From Aminobacter ciceronei (GTDB taxonomy: Bacteria; Pseudomonadota; Alphaproteobacteria; Rhizobiales; Rhizobiaceae), in assembly GCF_014138625.1 (NCBI RefSeq), contig NZ_JACJHY010000031.1, forward strand, positions 27,988-91,987: a stretch of 64,000 nt of DNA. The letters run 5' to 3'. The translations under genes were made by a program, and so were the position numbers. The notes under the pieces were generated by a model that searched no databases, was not told where the DNA came from, and was given only the letters and a program-made list of their open reading frames with translations. Position 1 is the first letter of the stretch, and every line of letters begins with the position of its first letter. Of the stretch, positions 10,115-21,350 are shown in pieces.

Positions 10115-11351
10115 TCTGCAGCTCGTCGACGCCGTCGCGGCCATAGATGTCGTCGCGGAACTGCACGACACCATCGCCGGTCGACCATGCCGAGACGTAG
10201 GTGAAATAGACCGGCACGGGGTTGGTGACGGGGACCGGGGTGTTTTCGCCCGACTTGATGGCCTGCTCGAAATGCGAGCGGCTCCAGCCCGGCGTGTCGC
10301 GCAGGATCCAGGTGACGAGGTCGCGCACGTTCTGGACGCGGACGCAGCCCGAGGAATCGAAGCGCATCAGCTTGCCGAACAGGCTCTGCTGCGGCGTATC
10401 GTGCATGTAGACGCCATCCGGGCTCGGGAAGTTGATCTTCACCGACGCCATGGCGTTGTTGGCGCCCGGATCCTGGCGGAAGCGGTACTTGGCTGCCTCT
10501 TCGGTCGACCAGTCGACATTCATCGGATCGACCTCGCTGCCGTCCGGCGCAAACAGGCGGATCTTGTTGTCGGTCAGATAGTTCGGGTTCTTGCGCATCA
10601 GCGGGATGATGTCCTTGCGGACGATCGACACCGGGGCATTCCAATATGGATTGACGATGATCTCGTTGATCTTCGAATTGACGATCGGCGACTGGCGGTC
10701 GACCTTGCCGACGATTGCGGTGTGGCGCAGCACGACGCGGTCGTTCTCGACCGCTTCGACCTGGGCGGCCGGAATGTTGACGTTGACATAGCGCTGGCCG
10801 AGCGTGCCGGCCTGGGCCTGGATGCGGCCGAGATTGGTCTCGAGCTGGCCGAGGCGGATCTGGGCGCTGATGTTCATCGCCGCATAGGTGTACTGGCCCA
10901 TGACGCCATCGTCAGGCAGGCCGTGGCGTGCCTGGAAGCGCTTGAGGGCGGCATCGACATAGGTGTCGAACGAATCGGAAAGGCCGGCGCGCGGCGACAG
11001 GTCGCCCGAAATCATCAGGCGCTTGCGCAACACCTGGACATCGGGATCCTCGACGCCGAGGCGGAGCTTCTTGGTCGCCGGAACGACCGGCCAGCCGCCC
11101 TGGGCGACGATGTTCTGATACTGGGCAATCGCCTGCTGGGTAAAGGCTGCCGTCTGCGCGGTGAACACCGGCAGCGTGCTGGCGACCTTGGCGCCCTGGC
11201 TGACGCGGGCATCGAACTGGTCGTCCCAGTTGCCGCGGCGCGACGAGCCGAGAACTTCGCCGATCACGTCCTGGGCACTGGCTGCCCCCGACAAGGCTGC
11301 CATGGCGATCGCGCCGGCACCGGAGAGAAAGAAACGGCGGCTAGTTTTCAT
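10098..11351 (-). CDS. ldtP: L,D-transpeptidase, YkuD family (LdtP-like)
   Basis: This 417-residue periplasmic enzyme would form 3-3 peptidoglycan cross-links or attach proteins to peptidoglycan. I start at the ATG giving MKTSRRFFLSG, because this yields a good export signal. The SRRFFLSG run followed by a hydrophobic stretch ending in AASA resembles a Tat signal. A peptidoglycan-binding region lies at about residues 120-200 and the YkuD domain follows, with the catalytic SSGCVRV (Cys336) and an upstream histidine. Its regulator LdtR is encoded just upstream on the same strand. This matches the ldtR-ldtP pair described in Liberibacter and rhizobia, where the regulator controls cell-wall remodelling under osmotic stress. 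Confidence 0.9.
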   Translation of the reverse strand: MKTSRRFFLSGAGAIAMAALSGAASAQDVIGEVLGSSRRGNWDDQFDARVSQGAKVASTLPVFTAQTAAFTQQAIAQYQNIVAQGGWPVVPATKKLRLGVEDPDVQVLRKRLMISGDLSPRAGLSDSFDTYVDAALKRFQARHGLPDDGVMGQYTYAAMNISAQIRLGQLETNLGRIQAQAGTLGQRYVNVNIPAAQVEAVENDRVVLRHTAIVGKVDRQSPIVNSKINEIIVNPYWNAPVSIVRKDIIPLMRKNPNYLTDNKIRLFAPDGSEVDPMNVDWSTEEAAKYRFRQDPGANNAMASVKINFPSPDGVYMHDTPQQSLFGKLMRFDSSGCVRVQNVRDLVTWILRDTPGWSRSHFEQAIKSGENTPVPVTNPVPVYFTYVSAWSTGDGVVQFRDDIYGRDGVDELQITSAL

Positions 11352-11664
11352 GGACGTTCCAGACATATTCGCGCAACACAACCGGCAGGAAAACTCCCGC
11401 GACGACGATATGACGGCCATACTTAACAATTAGCCAACCATAACCCGGCATCACCGACACGTGAAACGCGACTTCATCGCACGGGTTGCTGACGGCCGAA
11501 CAGGCAGATCTGGCACATCACAGCTTTTCCGATAGTCATTCGAATATGGCGGCAACATGGCTGGCGCACCTTCCATTGGATGTCGGCGCGCTAAAAAAGG
11601 AAGGACCGGTGCATTTCTGCAACCGGCCCTGCGACTGGAGGTCGTTCCTTTTGGGTGGAAACGC
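11352..11664. other. ldtR-ldtP intergenic region
   Basis: These 313 bases carry the ldtR terminator at the high-coordinate end and should hold the ldtP promoter. The part next to ldtP is relatively AT-rich (around ACTTAACAATTAGCC at 11410-11440), as expected of a regulated promoter. I see no further gene. Confidence 0.5.
11593..11652 (-). terminator. Terminator of ldtR
   Basis: On the minus strand a long hairpin has outer arms AAAAGGAACGACC and GGTCCTTCCTTTT (one mismatch) and an inner CCGGTTGCA-GAAA-TGCACCGG stem. It runs into a T tract 12 bases after the ldtR stop. Confidence 0.75.
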
Positions 11665-12180
11665 TTACATGCGGTAAGCGATGGTGTCGTTCCAGAAGCG
11701 GTCGAGGCGCTGCAGGGCGCGGTTCATCTGCTTGAACTCGTCGGTGTTGATACCGCCGACATGCTCGATCGAACCGACATGGCGGTCATAGAGGCCGGCA
11801 ACGACCTCGGCCACGTCCTGGCCCTTCGGCGTCAGGCTGACACGGACCGAGCGACGGTCGATGCGCGAGCGCTGGTGATTGATGAAGCCGAGCTCGACAA
11901 GCTTCTTGAGATTGTAGGAGACGTTCGAGCCGAGATAGTAGCCGCGTGAGCGCAATTCGCCGGCGGTCAGTTCCGCATTGCCGATGTTGAAGAGCAGCAG
12001 AGCCTGGATCGCATTGATGTCGCTGCGGCCGTTGCGATCGAACTCATCCTTGATAACGTCAAGAAGACGACGATGAAGTCTTTCAACAAGCTGCAGGGAT
12101 TCCATGTAAAGCGAACGGATCGCTTCGTTACGGTCCTCGGAAACCATGGCGGGCTTGGCCGCCTGACGCGAATTGATCAT
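11665..12180 (-). CDS. ldtR: MarR-family regulator LdtR
   Basis: This 171-residue winged-helix regulator matches LdtR. The MarR DNA-binding core spans about 60-140 (ELTAGELRSRGYYLGSNVSYNLKKLVE, then the wing RSRIDRRSVRVSLT), with helical dimerisation segments at both ends. In Liberibacter and Sinorhizobium LdtR controls the adjacent L,D-transpeptidase gene and osmotic tolerance. The same neighbour is present here. The ATG start is taken at 12180; two inverted repeats upstream are candidate operators. Confidence 0.93.
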   Translation of the reverse strand: MINSRQAAKPAMVSEDRNEAIRSLYMESLQLVERLHRRLLDVIKDEFDRNGRSDINAIQALLLFNIGNAELTAGELRSRGYYLGSNVSYNLKKLVELGFINHQRSRIDRRSVRVSLTPKGQDVAEVVAGLYDRHVGSIEHVGGINTDEFKQMNRALQRLDRFWNDTIAYRM

Positions 12181-12498
12181 TGTCTTTGCCTCTCTGTTTT
12201 CGCCTGGTGACTTTTTTGTTTGATGTCACCTTGATCGCGAACTTATCGAATACCCATAAAATTCGACTTAAACGTCAGGCTTAACAAGGGCTTACCGAGG
12301 ACAGGTTTCGAAAGAGGGTTAACGAAACCCACTTCGAGTAAGAATAATTAACCTTGTATTTTACGGAGTGTCGGCCAACGCACTGAAAGCGTTGGCCGGA
12401 GCAATTCCAGGAAAGCCGTGAGGCGGCATTCCGCCCGGAGTTGCGCGAAACAAAAAATGACGGAGATCGTCCGCGGTCCGAAGGAAAGCGGAAACGCC
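12181..12498. other. ldtR upstream region, no gene
   Basis: These 318 bases contain no convincing gene. The AT content is clearly raised between 12210 and 12360. Two inverted repeats lie near ldtR: GGTGAC...GTCACC (12206-12230) and GGTTTCG...CGAAACC (12304-12329). The ldtR promoter should be here. Confidence 0.6.
12206..12230. promoter_or_regulatory. Inverted repeat upstream of ldtR, candidate operator
   Basis: Perfect 6-bp arms GGTGAC and GTCACC flank a 13-base T-rich spacer, starting 26 bases upstream of the ldtR ATG. The position fits autoregulation by a dimeric MarR protein. That LdtR is the binder is an inference. Confidence 0.4.
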
Positions 12499-12921
12499 CT
12501 AATGCGCGGCGCGGCGCCTTTTCAGGTGCAGGACAACGCGGAAGGCCGCGTAGATCAATGCCACCGCGACGTGGGAGACGACGATCAGCGGCCTGTTGCC
12601 GAACAGTTCGGGGAAACCGGCATACATCACGACTTCGGTCGCAGCGCAGATGAACCAGATGACCGGCCCCCAGGATGACAGCATCCACAGGCCGATGGCG
12701 GCAAAGGGGAAAAACACCGACAGCGTCACCGCCGCGACCTGCCAGTGGATCGGCATCAGGTCGAAACGCCAGAGCGGGCCGTCATAGAGACCGATCAGGC
12801 GCACCCAGTAGAGGATGCCGAACAGCAGGCAGTAGCCGGCCACCACACGCAGGAACAGGGCGAAGGCGCTTTCTATCGCCGACGGATGCATCTCGCGCAG
12901 GCGGCTTGCACTGTCGGTCAC
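12499..12921 (-). CDS. DUF6163-type membrane protein
   Basis: This is a small membrane protein of 140 residues with four hydrophobic segments (about 17-37, 56-76, 82-100 and 107-127) and a basic C terminus. It resembles DUF6163 proteins of Hyphomicrobiales; the function is unknown. I chose the GTG at 12921 because it forms a GTGA overlap with the stop of the HIBCH-like gene, so the two are translationally coupled. A longer reading frame starting inside the upstream gene gives no plausible N terminus. Confidence 0.75.
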   Translation of the reverse strand: MTDSASRLREMHPSAIESAFALFLRVVAGYCLLFGILYWVRLIGLYDGPLWRFDLMPIHWQVAAVTLSVFFPFAAIGLWMLSSWGPVIWFICAATEVVMYAGFPELFGNRPLIVVSHVAVALIYAAFRVVLHLKRRRAAH

Positions 12922-13961
12922 AGGGCAAGTTCCCGGTCGCCGAGCGTTTCGAAATAACGGTCGATGTCGAGCGGGTCGACATCCTCGAGCCGGGCCGGAT
13001 GCCATTGCGGCGTCGAGCCCTTGTCGATGAGCACCGCGCGGATGCCTTCATAGAAGTCGCGGCCGGCGAGCATGCGGTTGAGGATGCGGAACTCCATCCG
13101 CATGCAGTCCTTCATCGACATGGTCAGGCCGGCCCTGACCTGCCGGAAGGCGACCGACAGGCTGGTGGGCGAACGCTGCAGGATGGTGGCGAGCGTCTTT
13201 TTGGCGAACTCGCTCGAATCCGTCTCCAGGCTGGCGATGACGTCGGACAGCGTGGGCGCGGAGAAATGCCGGGCAATCGCTTCCAGCGTCTCGCGCTCGG
13301 TCTCGCGCTTGGCCGGCCGGAAGAAGTTGCGCAGCACCGCCTCCGTGTCGCCGGTCTCGCACAGCCGCTCCAAGAGCCCGATCTGGCCGTCGGCCGAGAT
13401 CGTGTGCGTCGCCAGCCCCGACCACAGCGCGTCGCCGTAGCGGATCCTGTTGCCGGTCAGCGCCAGATACATGCCGAAATGGCCGCCGAGGTCGGGCAGA
13501 AGATGGCTGCCGCCGACGTCGGGGAAGAAGCCGATTCCGACTTCGGGCATGGCGAACTGCGCATTTTCGGTCATCACCCGGTGCGAGCCGTGACAGGAGA
13601 TGCCGACCCCGCCGCCCATGACGATGCCGTCGATGAGCGAGATGTAAGGCTTGGGATAGCTCTGGATCTGGGTGTTGAGCCGATATTCGTCGGCGAAGAA
13701 GTCGACCGGCGGATTGCCGGCGAGACCGGCGTGATAGACGTGCAGAATGTCCCCCCCGGCGCAAAATGCCCTGCCCTCGGCCTTGACCACGACGATGGCC
13801 ACGCTGGGGTCGACTTGCCAGGCGGTGAGCGCGCGCGACAGCGCCAGGACCATCTTGTGGGTCAGCGCGTTCAGCGCCTGCGGCCGCGTCAGGGTGACGA
13901 TGCCGGCGGCTCCGGAGCGCTCGAAGCGGATTTCGTCGTCGCCGCCAAAGTCCATGTCCAC
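12918..13961 (-). CDS. Enoyl-CoA hydratase/isomerase family, 3-hydroxyisobutyryl-CoA hydrolase-like
   Basis: This 347-residue crotonase-fold enzyme is likely to release 3-hydroxyisobutyrate from its CoA thioester in valine breakdown. The length and motifs fit HIBCH better than a plain enoyl-CoA hydratase: AFCAGGDI for the first oxyanion strand, DGIVMGGGVGISCHGSHRV for the second, and MPEVGIGFFPDVGGS with the catalytic acid. The GTG start at 13961 has GAGGG upstream; an ATG two codons in is an alternative. It overlaps the DUF6163 gene by 4 bases. Confidence 0.88.
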   Translation of the reverse strand: MDMDFGGDDEIRFERSGAAGIVTLTRPQALNALTHKMVLALSRALTAWQVDPSVAIVVVKAEGRAFCAGGDILHVYHAGLAGNPPVDFFADEYRLNTQIQSYPKPYISLIDGIVMGGGVGISCHGSHRVMTENAQFAMPEVGIGFFPDVGGSHLLPDLGGHFGMYLALTGNRIRYGDALWSGLATHTISADGQIGLLERLCETGDTEAVLRNFFRPAKRETERETLEAIARHFSAPTLSDVIASLETDSSEFAKKTLATILQRSPTSLSVAFRQVRAGLTMSMKDCMRMEFRILNRMLAGRDFYEGIRAVLIDKGSTPQWHPARLEDVDPLDIDRYFETLGDRELAL

Positions 13962-14098
13962 TGGAATCCCTCACATCAGGCTGAGTGTGCAGAGCTAATG
14001 GGCAGCGCATGGGTGCGTCAATGCCGCAGGTCACATCCTGCATCTTGGTCTTGGGCAAACCGGCATGCTAAAAACTGCACAATTGCCGGAGAGTGCCG

Positions 14099-15130
<1,032 letters not shown>

Positions 15131-15246
15131 GGCGAGAGCTTCCCCGACAGGATTTCTGCCCTCGCGCGCCGGGATTCTTGAATCCGGCGCGGCAATTCCC
15201 ATTTGTTTTCCGGCGCGGGCAATCTCGTCCGCCGATAGAGGAAGTC

Positions 15247-15717
15247 ATGACCGCACGCGTTCTGGACGGTGAAATCATCAACAGCAGGCTCGACGACAGC
15301 CGCGCCTATGACGGCGTGCGCACCCGCCGCATCCTGGCGTTCCTGGTCGACTATCTGATCGTCGGTCTCCTGATGATCCCCTTTGCCATCGTCATCTTCT
15401 TTCTTGGCGTGCTGACGCTCGGCCTCGGCTGGGCGCTGTTCGGCATCCTGTTTCCGGCTGTGGCCCTCATCTACATCTGGATGACGCTCGGCGGCCCGAA
15501 CCAGGCTACCACAGGCATGCGCATGATGGGCATCCGGCTCGACCGCCTCGACGGCAGGCCGATCGACGGCCTTCTGGCGGTGGTTCACTCGGTGCTGTTC
15601 TGGGCCGGCAATGTCGTTCTGACGCCGCTGGTGCTCCTGGTGTCGCTGTTTTCCGACCGCAAGCGCACGCTGCATGACCTGCTGCTCGGCACGGTGGTCA
15701 GCCGCAGCGACAGCTAA
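15247..15717 (+). CDS. RDD family membrane protein
   Basis: This 156-residue protein has three or four transmembrane segments and the RDD-family signature: RTRRILAFLVDYLIV at the start of the domain and SDRKRTLHDLLLGTVV at the end. The family is widespread and its role is mostly unknown; some members influence ion transport. I start at the ATG directly after GAGGAAG. It follows hemB by 116 bases on the same strand. Confidence 0.88.
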   Translation: MTARVLDGEIINSRLDDSRAYDGVRTRRILAFLVDYLIVGLLMIPFAIVIFFLGVLTLGLGWALFGILFPAVALIYIWMTLGGPNQATTGMRMMGIRLDRLDGRPIDGLLAVVHSVLFWAGNVVLTPLVLLVSLFSDRKRTLHDLLLGTVVSRSDS

Positions 15718-15756
15718 AATGGCCATTCGGCGAGTCAAAACCGGCACTTGCGCCAA

Positions 15757-15791
15757 AATGTGAAGGCAAAGATTGGGCCTGCCTTCACATT
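15757..15791 (+). terminator. Perfect 12-bp inverted repeat, probable terminator
   Basis: AATGTGAAGGCA and TGCCTTCACATT are perfect arms with an 11-base loop. They lie 39 bases after the RDD gene and 66 bases before bpt. A short T run follows 8 bases later. It may be the terminator of the RDD gene or an operator for bpt; the offset T tract leaves this open. Confidence 0.5.
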
Positions 15792-15857
15792 CATGTTGAA
15801 TTTTTCGCCGGCAGCGCCAAGCTAGGGAACATTGATTGGGAGTCTTCCTGACGCTCG

Positions 15858-16613
15858 ATGACGCAGCATCCGACCCATTCCCCTCAGTTCTTCCTGACGG
15901 CGCCGTCCCCCTGCCCCTATCTCGAGGGTCAATTCGAGCGGAAGGTCTTTACCCATCTCGTCGGTGACAAGGCGCCCGAGATGAACGACCTGCTGACGCA
16001 AGGCGGCTTCCGCCGCTCGCAGAACATCGCCTATCGCCCGGCCTGCGAGACCTGCCGCGCCTGCGTCTCGGTCCGCATCCTGGCTCAGGAATTCAAGGCC
16101 ACGCGCAACATGCGCCGGGTGATCGAACGCAACTCCGACCTCGTCGGGGCGATGCACGACGCCGAACCCTCGACCGAGCAATATTCGCTGTTCCGTTCCT
16201 ATCTCGATGCCCGCCACCGCAGGGGCGGCATGTCCGACATGACGGTGCTCGACTATGCCATGATGGTCGAGGACACCCATGTCACCACCAAGGTGATCGA
16301 ATATCGCCGCCGCGGCCCCGATACCTTCATCACCGGCCAGGGCCAGGGCGAGCTGATGGCAGTGGCATTGACCGACCAGATGTCGGACGGCCTGTCGATG
16401 GTCTATTCCTACTACAATCCGGAAATGGACGAACGCTCGCTTGGCACCTTCATGATCCTCGATCATATTGCCCGCGCGCGCGCCATGGGCCTGCCCCACG
16501 TCTATCTGGGCTACTGGGTCAACGGTTCGCGCAAGATGAACTATAAGGTGCGCTTCACACCTCAGGAGCATCTCGGCATGAAGGGCTGGGAGCGCTTCGA
16601 AGGCGACATCTGA
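15858..16613 (+). CDS. bpt: Aspartate/glutamate leucyltransferase
   Basis: This 251-residue N-end-rule enzyme transfers leucine from Leu-tRNA to proteins with N-terminal Asp or Glu, marking them for ClpAP. The N-terminal ATE domain shows the paired cysteines of [12 protein letters not shown]. The C-terminal GNAT-like domain includes [21 protein letters not shown] and [12 protein letters not shown]. The length is typical for the bacterial Bpt group. No ClpS is encoded in the window. Confidence 0.95.
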   Translation: MTQHPTHSPQFFLTAPSPCPYLEGQFERKVFTHLVGDKAPEMNDLLTQGGFRRSQNIAYRPACETCRACVSVRILAQEFKATRNMRRVIERNSDLVGAMHDAEPSTEQYSLFRSYLDARHRRGGMSDMTVLDYAMMVEDTHVTTKVIEYRRRGPDTFITGQGQGELMAVALTDQMSDGLSMVYSYYNPEMDERSLGTFMILDHIARARAMGLPHVYLGYWVNGSRKMNYKVRFTPQEHLGMKGWERFEGDI

Positions 16614-16665
16614 GCACGTCCGGCCCGTTTCCACGCTGCCGTCGACCATCTGGCAGGGGAAAACA

Positions 16666-17562
16666 GTGGCGGACACCCAATCGAACCACTCCAAGGGACT
16701 GCTGCTGACCGGCATCGGCGGACTGGCGCTGACCGTCGACATCCCGCTGATCAAGCTCGCCGACGGCAACAACTGGTCGATCCTGCTGATGCGCAGCGGC
16801 ACGACCTTCATCGCCGCCATCATCATCTGGCTGGTCTGGCGCGCGCTGAGCCCGAAGGCGCCGCAGCTCATCCCGGGCCGCGCCGGCCTCCTCGTCGCCG
16901 GCCTCTACGGCATCGGCTCGATCACCTTCATCACCGCCGTCTACAACACCTCGACCGCCAATCTGGTGTTCATCCTCGCCTTCAACACGGTATTTGCCGC
17001 CGTGCTGTCGTGGATGTTTCTGCGGGAAAGGCCGCGGCCGGCAACGCTGCTGGCCATGCTGGCGATGGTCGGCGGGGTGTCGATCATCGTCGGCAGCTCG
17101 ATCGGCACCGGCCACCTGTTCGGCGACCTGATGGCGGTGTGTTCGGCCTTCTGCATCGCCTCGGCCATCACCATCTCCCGCTCCAGCGGCAAGGACATGG
17201 GTTTTACCGCGCTTGTCGGCGTGCTGCTGCCGGGGCTGGTGGCGGCCTATATGGTGTCCAAGACCGGCTTCAGGGTCGATGCACCGTGGTGGATCATCTT
17301 CAACGGCGCGGTGATCATGCCGATCTCGTTCTTCTGCCTCGCCAACGGCCCGAAATACATTTCCGGGCCGGAGGTTGCGATGTTCTACCTGCTCGAGACG
17401 GTCATGGCGCCGATCTGGGTGTGGATGATCTTCGCCGAGGTGCCGACTCGCAACAGCCTGATCGGCGGGGCGATCCTGATCATCACGCTGATCGCCCACT
17501 CGGCCTGGCAATTGTCCGAGGGGCGCAGGCGCCGGGCGAGCCTGGCACGACAGCTGGCGTAG
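16666..17562 (+). CDS. DMT-family (EamA) transporter
   Basis: This 298-residue protein has about 10 hydrophobic segments arranged as two EamA repeats, the usual layout of drug/metabolite transporters. The glycine-rich ends of each repeat are present. The substrate cannot be read from the sequence. The GTG start has AGGGG at suitable distance. It follows bpt by 52 bases on the same strand and converges on the AI-2E-family gene. Confidence 0.87.
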   Translation: MADTQSNHSKGLLLTGIGGLALTVDIPLIKLADGNNWSILLMRSGTTFIAAIIIWLVWRALSPKAPQLIPGRAGLLVAGLYGIGSITFITAVYNTSTANLVFILAFNTVFAAVLSWMFLRERPRPATLLAMLAMVGGVSIIVGSSIGTGHLFGDLMAVCSAFCIASAITISRSSGKDMGFTALVGVLLPGLVAAYMVSKTGFRVDAPWWIIFNGAVIMPISFFCLANGPKYISGPEVAMFYLLETVMAPIWVWMIFAEVPTRNSLIGGAILIITLIAHSAWQLSEGRRRRASLARQLA

Positions 17563-17606
17563 CCAGCCGGCCCTTTCAATGCCGGGACCGCAGGAACTGC
17601 CCGCCC

Positions 17607-18830
17607 CTAGCCGGCCTGATTGGTCGGCACGTCGTTGCGGATCGCCTCGATGCTGCGCGGCGTGTCGCTCTCAGGCAAGGCGTTGGCTGCGGCCAGCATC
17701 GCCGCTTCGTCGGTCAGCTCGACCTCGCGCAGCCATTCGCGCCAGATCGCGACAAGCAGCGCCATCAGCACCGGGCCGATGAACAGCCCGAGAAAGCCCA
17801 TCGTCTTGACGCCGCCGATGAGGCCGAAAAAGGTGGGCAGGAACGGCAGCTTGATCGGCCCGCCGACAAGCTTGGGGCGCAGCGTCTTGTCGACGATGAA
17901 CAGCTCGATCGAGCCCCAGGCAAACAGCGCGACACCGGCAATCGGCGAGCCGCTGGCAACCAGATAGACCGAGACGAGGGTGAACGACAAAGGCGCGCCG
18001 CCGGGGATCAGCGCCATGAAGCCGGTGAGCACGCCGAGCGTCACCGGCGACGGCACGCCGGCCACCCAATAGGCAAGGCCCAGCACCACACCCTCGCCGA
18101 TGGCGATCAGCGTCATGCCGGTGACGGTGGCGCTGATGGTCTTGGGCACGACGCGCGAAATGCGCTCCCAGCGCATCGGCAGGATGCGCTCGCCGAGCCG
18201 GTCGAGTTGGCCGACGAAGGTTTCACCGTCGCGATAGGTGAAGAACAAAGCGATCAGCATGAACAGCAGCGTCAAGAGGATGCCGAAGGCGCTGCCGCCG
18301 GCAGCAAGCACGCCGCGATAGATGCTGCCGATGTTGGCGCCGCTGAGCAGTTGGGCCAGTTCGCCGATGGCGCCGGGATGGCCGACATAACGCGTCCATT
18401 GCTCGTTCAGCCACTCGCCGACAACCGGCAGGTTGTTGATCCATTGCGGCGTCGTCGCGCCGTGACGATTGGTTTCGACAGCCCAGCCAACCCAGTCGCG
18501 GATTTCGTTGACGGCGTAGGTCGCAGCAAATGAGATCGGCACGACGAGGAAGGCGATGATGAACAGCAGCGCAAGCGTGGCGCCAATGGTCCTGTTGCCG
18601 TCGACGGCGACGAGCAGCCTGCGGTAGAGCGGCCAGCTGGCGAAGGCAATGACGAGCGCTGCCAGCACCGGCACCAGGAAGCCATGGAAGAAATAGATAC
18701 CCGCCGCGACGATCAGCACGAGCAGCCAGCGCGCCGCCGAAAGCGGCGGCACCAAAGCGGCACGCATCGGCTGGGCCGGGCCGAACAGCCTCTGCTCTCG
18801 CTCCGGCTTACGGGGATTGGTCACGTTCAA
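17607..18830 (-). CDS. AI-2E family transporter (PerM-like)
   Basis: This 407-residue integral membrane protein has about eight segments. The AI-2E signature region GVLTGFMALIPGGAPLSF and later TLRPKLVGGPIKLPFLPTFFGLIGG are clear. Family members have been linked to autoinducer-2 export, but others are cation/proton antiporters, so the substrate is open. The start is uncertain: TTG at 18830 or GTG at 18824, both with weak ribosome sites. Confidence 0.85.
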   Translation of the reverse strand: MNVTNPRKPEREQRLFGPAQPMRAALVPPLSAARWLLVLIVAAGIYFFHGFLVPVLAALVIAFASWPLYRRLLVAVDGNRTIGATLALLFIIAFLVVPISFAATYAVNEIRDWVGWAVETNRHGATTPQWINNLPVVGEWLNEQWTRYVGHPGAIGELAQLLSGANIGSIYRGVLAAGGSAFGILLTLLFMLIALFFTYRDGETFVGQLDRLGERILPMRWERISRVVPKTISATVTGMTLIAIGEGVVLGLAYWVAGVPSPVTLGVLTGFMALIPGGAPLSFTLVSVYLVASGSPIAGVALFAWGSIELFIVDKTLRPKLVGGPIKLPFLPTFFGLIGGVKTMGFLGLFIGPVLMALLVAIWREWLREVELTDEAAMLAAANALPESDTPRSIEAIRNDVPTNQAG

Positions 18831-19043
18831 GAGCCTGGATCTCCTCGGCCCTGAAGTGGACCCGATTGATGCCCGGCGCGCGGTTCGGCGCCGGTGGGGA
18901 GATCATAGAGGCTAATGCGGTGCCGCGCACGAAAACTTTGCCGCACCGCACGCGTTCATTCCCTCATTCCGGCCCTCATTCCGGATTTCTTGTCCTTGCG
19001 CAATTCCCAGGAAACCCGCGGCTCGGTTTTCCCAGGACTTGCG

Positions 19044-21350
19044 CTAGCCGAAGCGGCCGGTGCGCGGAAAGCCCTTGGGGACCATGCGTCCGGCGGTGGC
19101 GCGGGTGCCAATCCACTCGAGCAGTTCCTCGCGCGACCGGGTGAAGGTGCGCTCCGCCGAATCCAGCCAGCTCAGGCCGGCCTCCATCGTGAAGGTCTTC
19201 ACGTCGAGCACGCCGCCGTCCTTGTACTTCTGGAGCCTGACGCCCTTGCCACGCGTCATCTCGGGGATCTGCTCGAGCGGGAACACCAGCATCTTGCGGT
19301 TCTCGCCGACGATGGCGAGATGATCGCCAGTCAGCGGGATGCAGCGCTTGGCTTCGTCGGGCGCCTTGACGTTCATCACCTGCTTGCCCTTGCGGGTGTT
19401 GGCGATGACCTCTTCCTCGGGCACGGTGAAGCCGTTGCCTTCATGGCTGACCAGCAGGAGCTTGCGCTTGGGCTCGTGGACGAAGGCGGTGACGATGTCC
19501 TGGTCGTTGTCCATGTCGACGATGATGCGGATCGGCTCGCCATGGCCGCGCCCGCCTGGCAGACGGTCAGCGCCGATGGTGTAGAACTTGCCGCCCGTGG
19601 TGAAGACCAGGATCTTGTCGGTGGTCTGGGCCGGGAACGCCAGCTTGAGGCTGTCGCCCTCCTTGAAGGTGAGCTGGGAATAGTCGGCCAGATGCCCCTT
19701 CATCGCGCGCAGCCAGCCCTTTTCCGAGACGACGACCGTTACCGGCTCCTTCTCGATCATGGCGTGGTGGATGTCGGTCAGGTCATGGTCCGGCGCTTCG
19801 GCAAAAACGGTACGGCGCTTGCCCAGCTCGGTCTCGGGACCGTAATGCTTGCGGACCTCGCTCACTTCCCACTTGATCGTCGCCCACTGCTTGGCATCGG
19901 ACGCCAAGAGTGCCTCGATCTGCTTCTTCTCAGTGCTGAGCGCGTCATGCTCCTTGCGGATCTCGAATTCCTCGAGCTTGCGCAGCGCCCTGAGGCGCAT
20001 GTTGAGGATGGCTTCGGCCTGATTGTCGGTCAGGTCCCAGCGCGCCATCATCGTGCGCTTCGGCTCATCCTCCTCGCGGATGATGCGGATCACCTCGTCG
20101 ATGTTGAGGTAGGCGATCAGGTAGCCGCCGAGAATCTCGAGGCGCTTTTCGATCTCGCCGAGGCGGAACTTCGAGCGGCGGACGAGCACCTCGCGCCTGT
20201 GGTCGAGCCATTCGCGCAAGACGCTCTTCAGCGACAGCACGTTCGGCACCTTGCCGCGCGACAGCACGTTCATGTTGAGCGGGAAGCGGCTTTCGAGCTC
20301 GGTGAGCTTGTAGAGCGATTCCATCAGCAGGCCCGGATCGACGGTGCGGCTCTTGGGCACCAGGACGACACGGATGTCTTCGGCCGACTCGTCGCGGATG
20401 TCTTCGAGCAGTGGCAATTTGCGGGCGATCAGAAGCTCTGCGATCTTCTCGATCAGACGCGCCTTCTGGACGCCGTAGGGGATCTCGGTGACGACAAGGT
20501 TCCAGGTGCCCCTGCCCTGGTCTTCCTGCTTCCACATCGCGCGCACGCGGAAGCCGCCGCGTCCGGTCTCATAGGCATTGACGATCGCCGCCCAGTCGTC
20601 GTCGATGCTGCCGCCGGTGGGGAAATCGGGCCCACGCACCTTGCAGGCGAAACGCAGCTCCGCATCGTCCTTGATACGCTCCCACTCGCCCGGCGAGGTC
20701 ATCAGGTCGGTGACCGAGGCATCGGGATTGTCGATCAGGTGAAGGGCGGCACTGCACAGCTCGGCTGCGTTGTGCGGCGGGATCGACGTCGCCATGCCGA
20801 CGGCGATGCCGGACGAGCCGTTGGCGAGAAGGTTCGGAAACGCGCCCGGCAGGACGACGGGTTCTTCGTCTTCTTCGTTATAGGTAAGGCGATAGTCGAC
20901 GGCATCCTCGGTGATGCCTTCGAGCAGCGACACCGACACATCGGTCATGCGTGCTTCGGTATAGCGCATCGCGGCAGCACTATCGCCGTCGATGTTGCCG
21001 AAATTGCCCTGGCCGTCGATGAGCGGGTAGCGGACCGAAAAATCCTGTGCCAGGCGCACCAGCGCGTCATAGATCGACTGGTCGCCATGCGGGTGGAACT
21101 TGCCCATGACCTCGCCGACGATGCGGGCACATTTGGCGAATCCCTGGTCGGGATTGAGCCTGAGCAGCCGCATGGCGTGCATGATGCGGCGATGGACCGG
21201 TTTCAGTCCGTCGCGAACGTCAGGCAGTGCCCGGTGCATGATGGTCGACAGCGCATAGGCAAGATAGCGCTCTTCGAGCGCCTTCTTCAGATCGACCGGT
21301 TCAATATTGTCGCCGCCACCGTTTCCGGGCGGCACAAGCCCTTTTCCCAT
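19044..21350 (-). CDS. parC: DNA topoisomerase IV subunit A
   Basis: This 768-residue subunit cuts and rejoins DNA during chromosome decatenation. The catalytic tyrosine is Tyr130 in MRYTEARM. The quinolone-pocket stretch reads [11 protein letters not shown], with Gln where E. coli ParC has Ser80. The C-terminal beta-pinwheel part is present up to about residue 740. Length and order fit ParC, not GyrA. The partner parE is not in the window. Confidence 0.95.
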   Translation of the reverse strand: MGKGLVPPGNGGGDNIEPVDLKKALEERYLAYALSTIMHRALPDVRDGLKPVHRRIMHAMRLLRLNPDQGFAKCARIVGEVMGKFHPHGDQSIYDALVRLAQDFSVRYPLIDGQGNFGNIDGDSAAAMRYTEARMTDVSVSLLEGITEDAVDYRLTYNEEDEEPVVLPGAFPNLLANGSSGIAVGMATSIPPHNAAELCSAALHLIDNPDASVTDLMTSPGEWERIKDDAELRFACKVRGPDFPTGGSIDDDWAAIVNAYETGRGGFRVRAMWKQEDQGRGTWNLVVTEIPYGVQKARLIEKIAELLIARKLPLLEDIRDESAEDIRVVLVPKSRTVDPGLLMESLYKLTELESRFPLNMNVLSRGKVPNVLSLKSVLREWLDHRREVLVRRSKFRLGEIEKRLEILGGYLIAYLNIDEVIRIIREEDEPKRTMMARWDLTDNQAEAILNMRLRALRKLEEFEIRKEHDALSTEKKQIEALLASDAKQWATIKWEVSEVRKHYGPETELGKRRTVFAEAPDHDLTDIHHAMIEKEPVTVVVSEKGWLRAMKGHLADYSQLTFKEGDSLKLAFPAQTTDKILVFTTGGKFYTIGADRLPGGRGHGEPIRIIVDMDNDQDIVTAFVHEPKRKLLLVSHEGNGFTVPEEEVIANTRKGKQVMNVKAPDEAKRCIPLTGDHLAIVGENRKMLVFPLEQIPEMTRGKGVRLQKYKDGGVLDVKTFTMEAGLSWLDSAERTFTRSREELLEWIGTRATAGRMVPKGFPRTGRFG

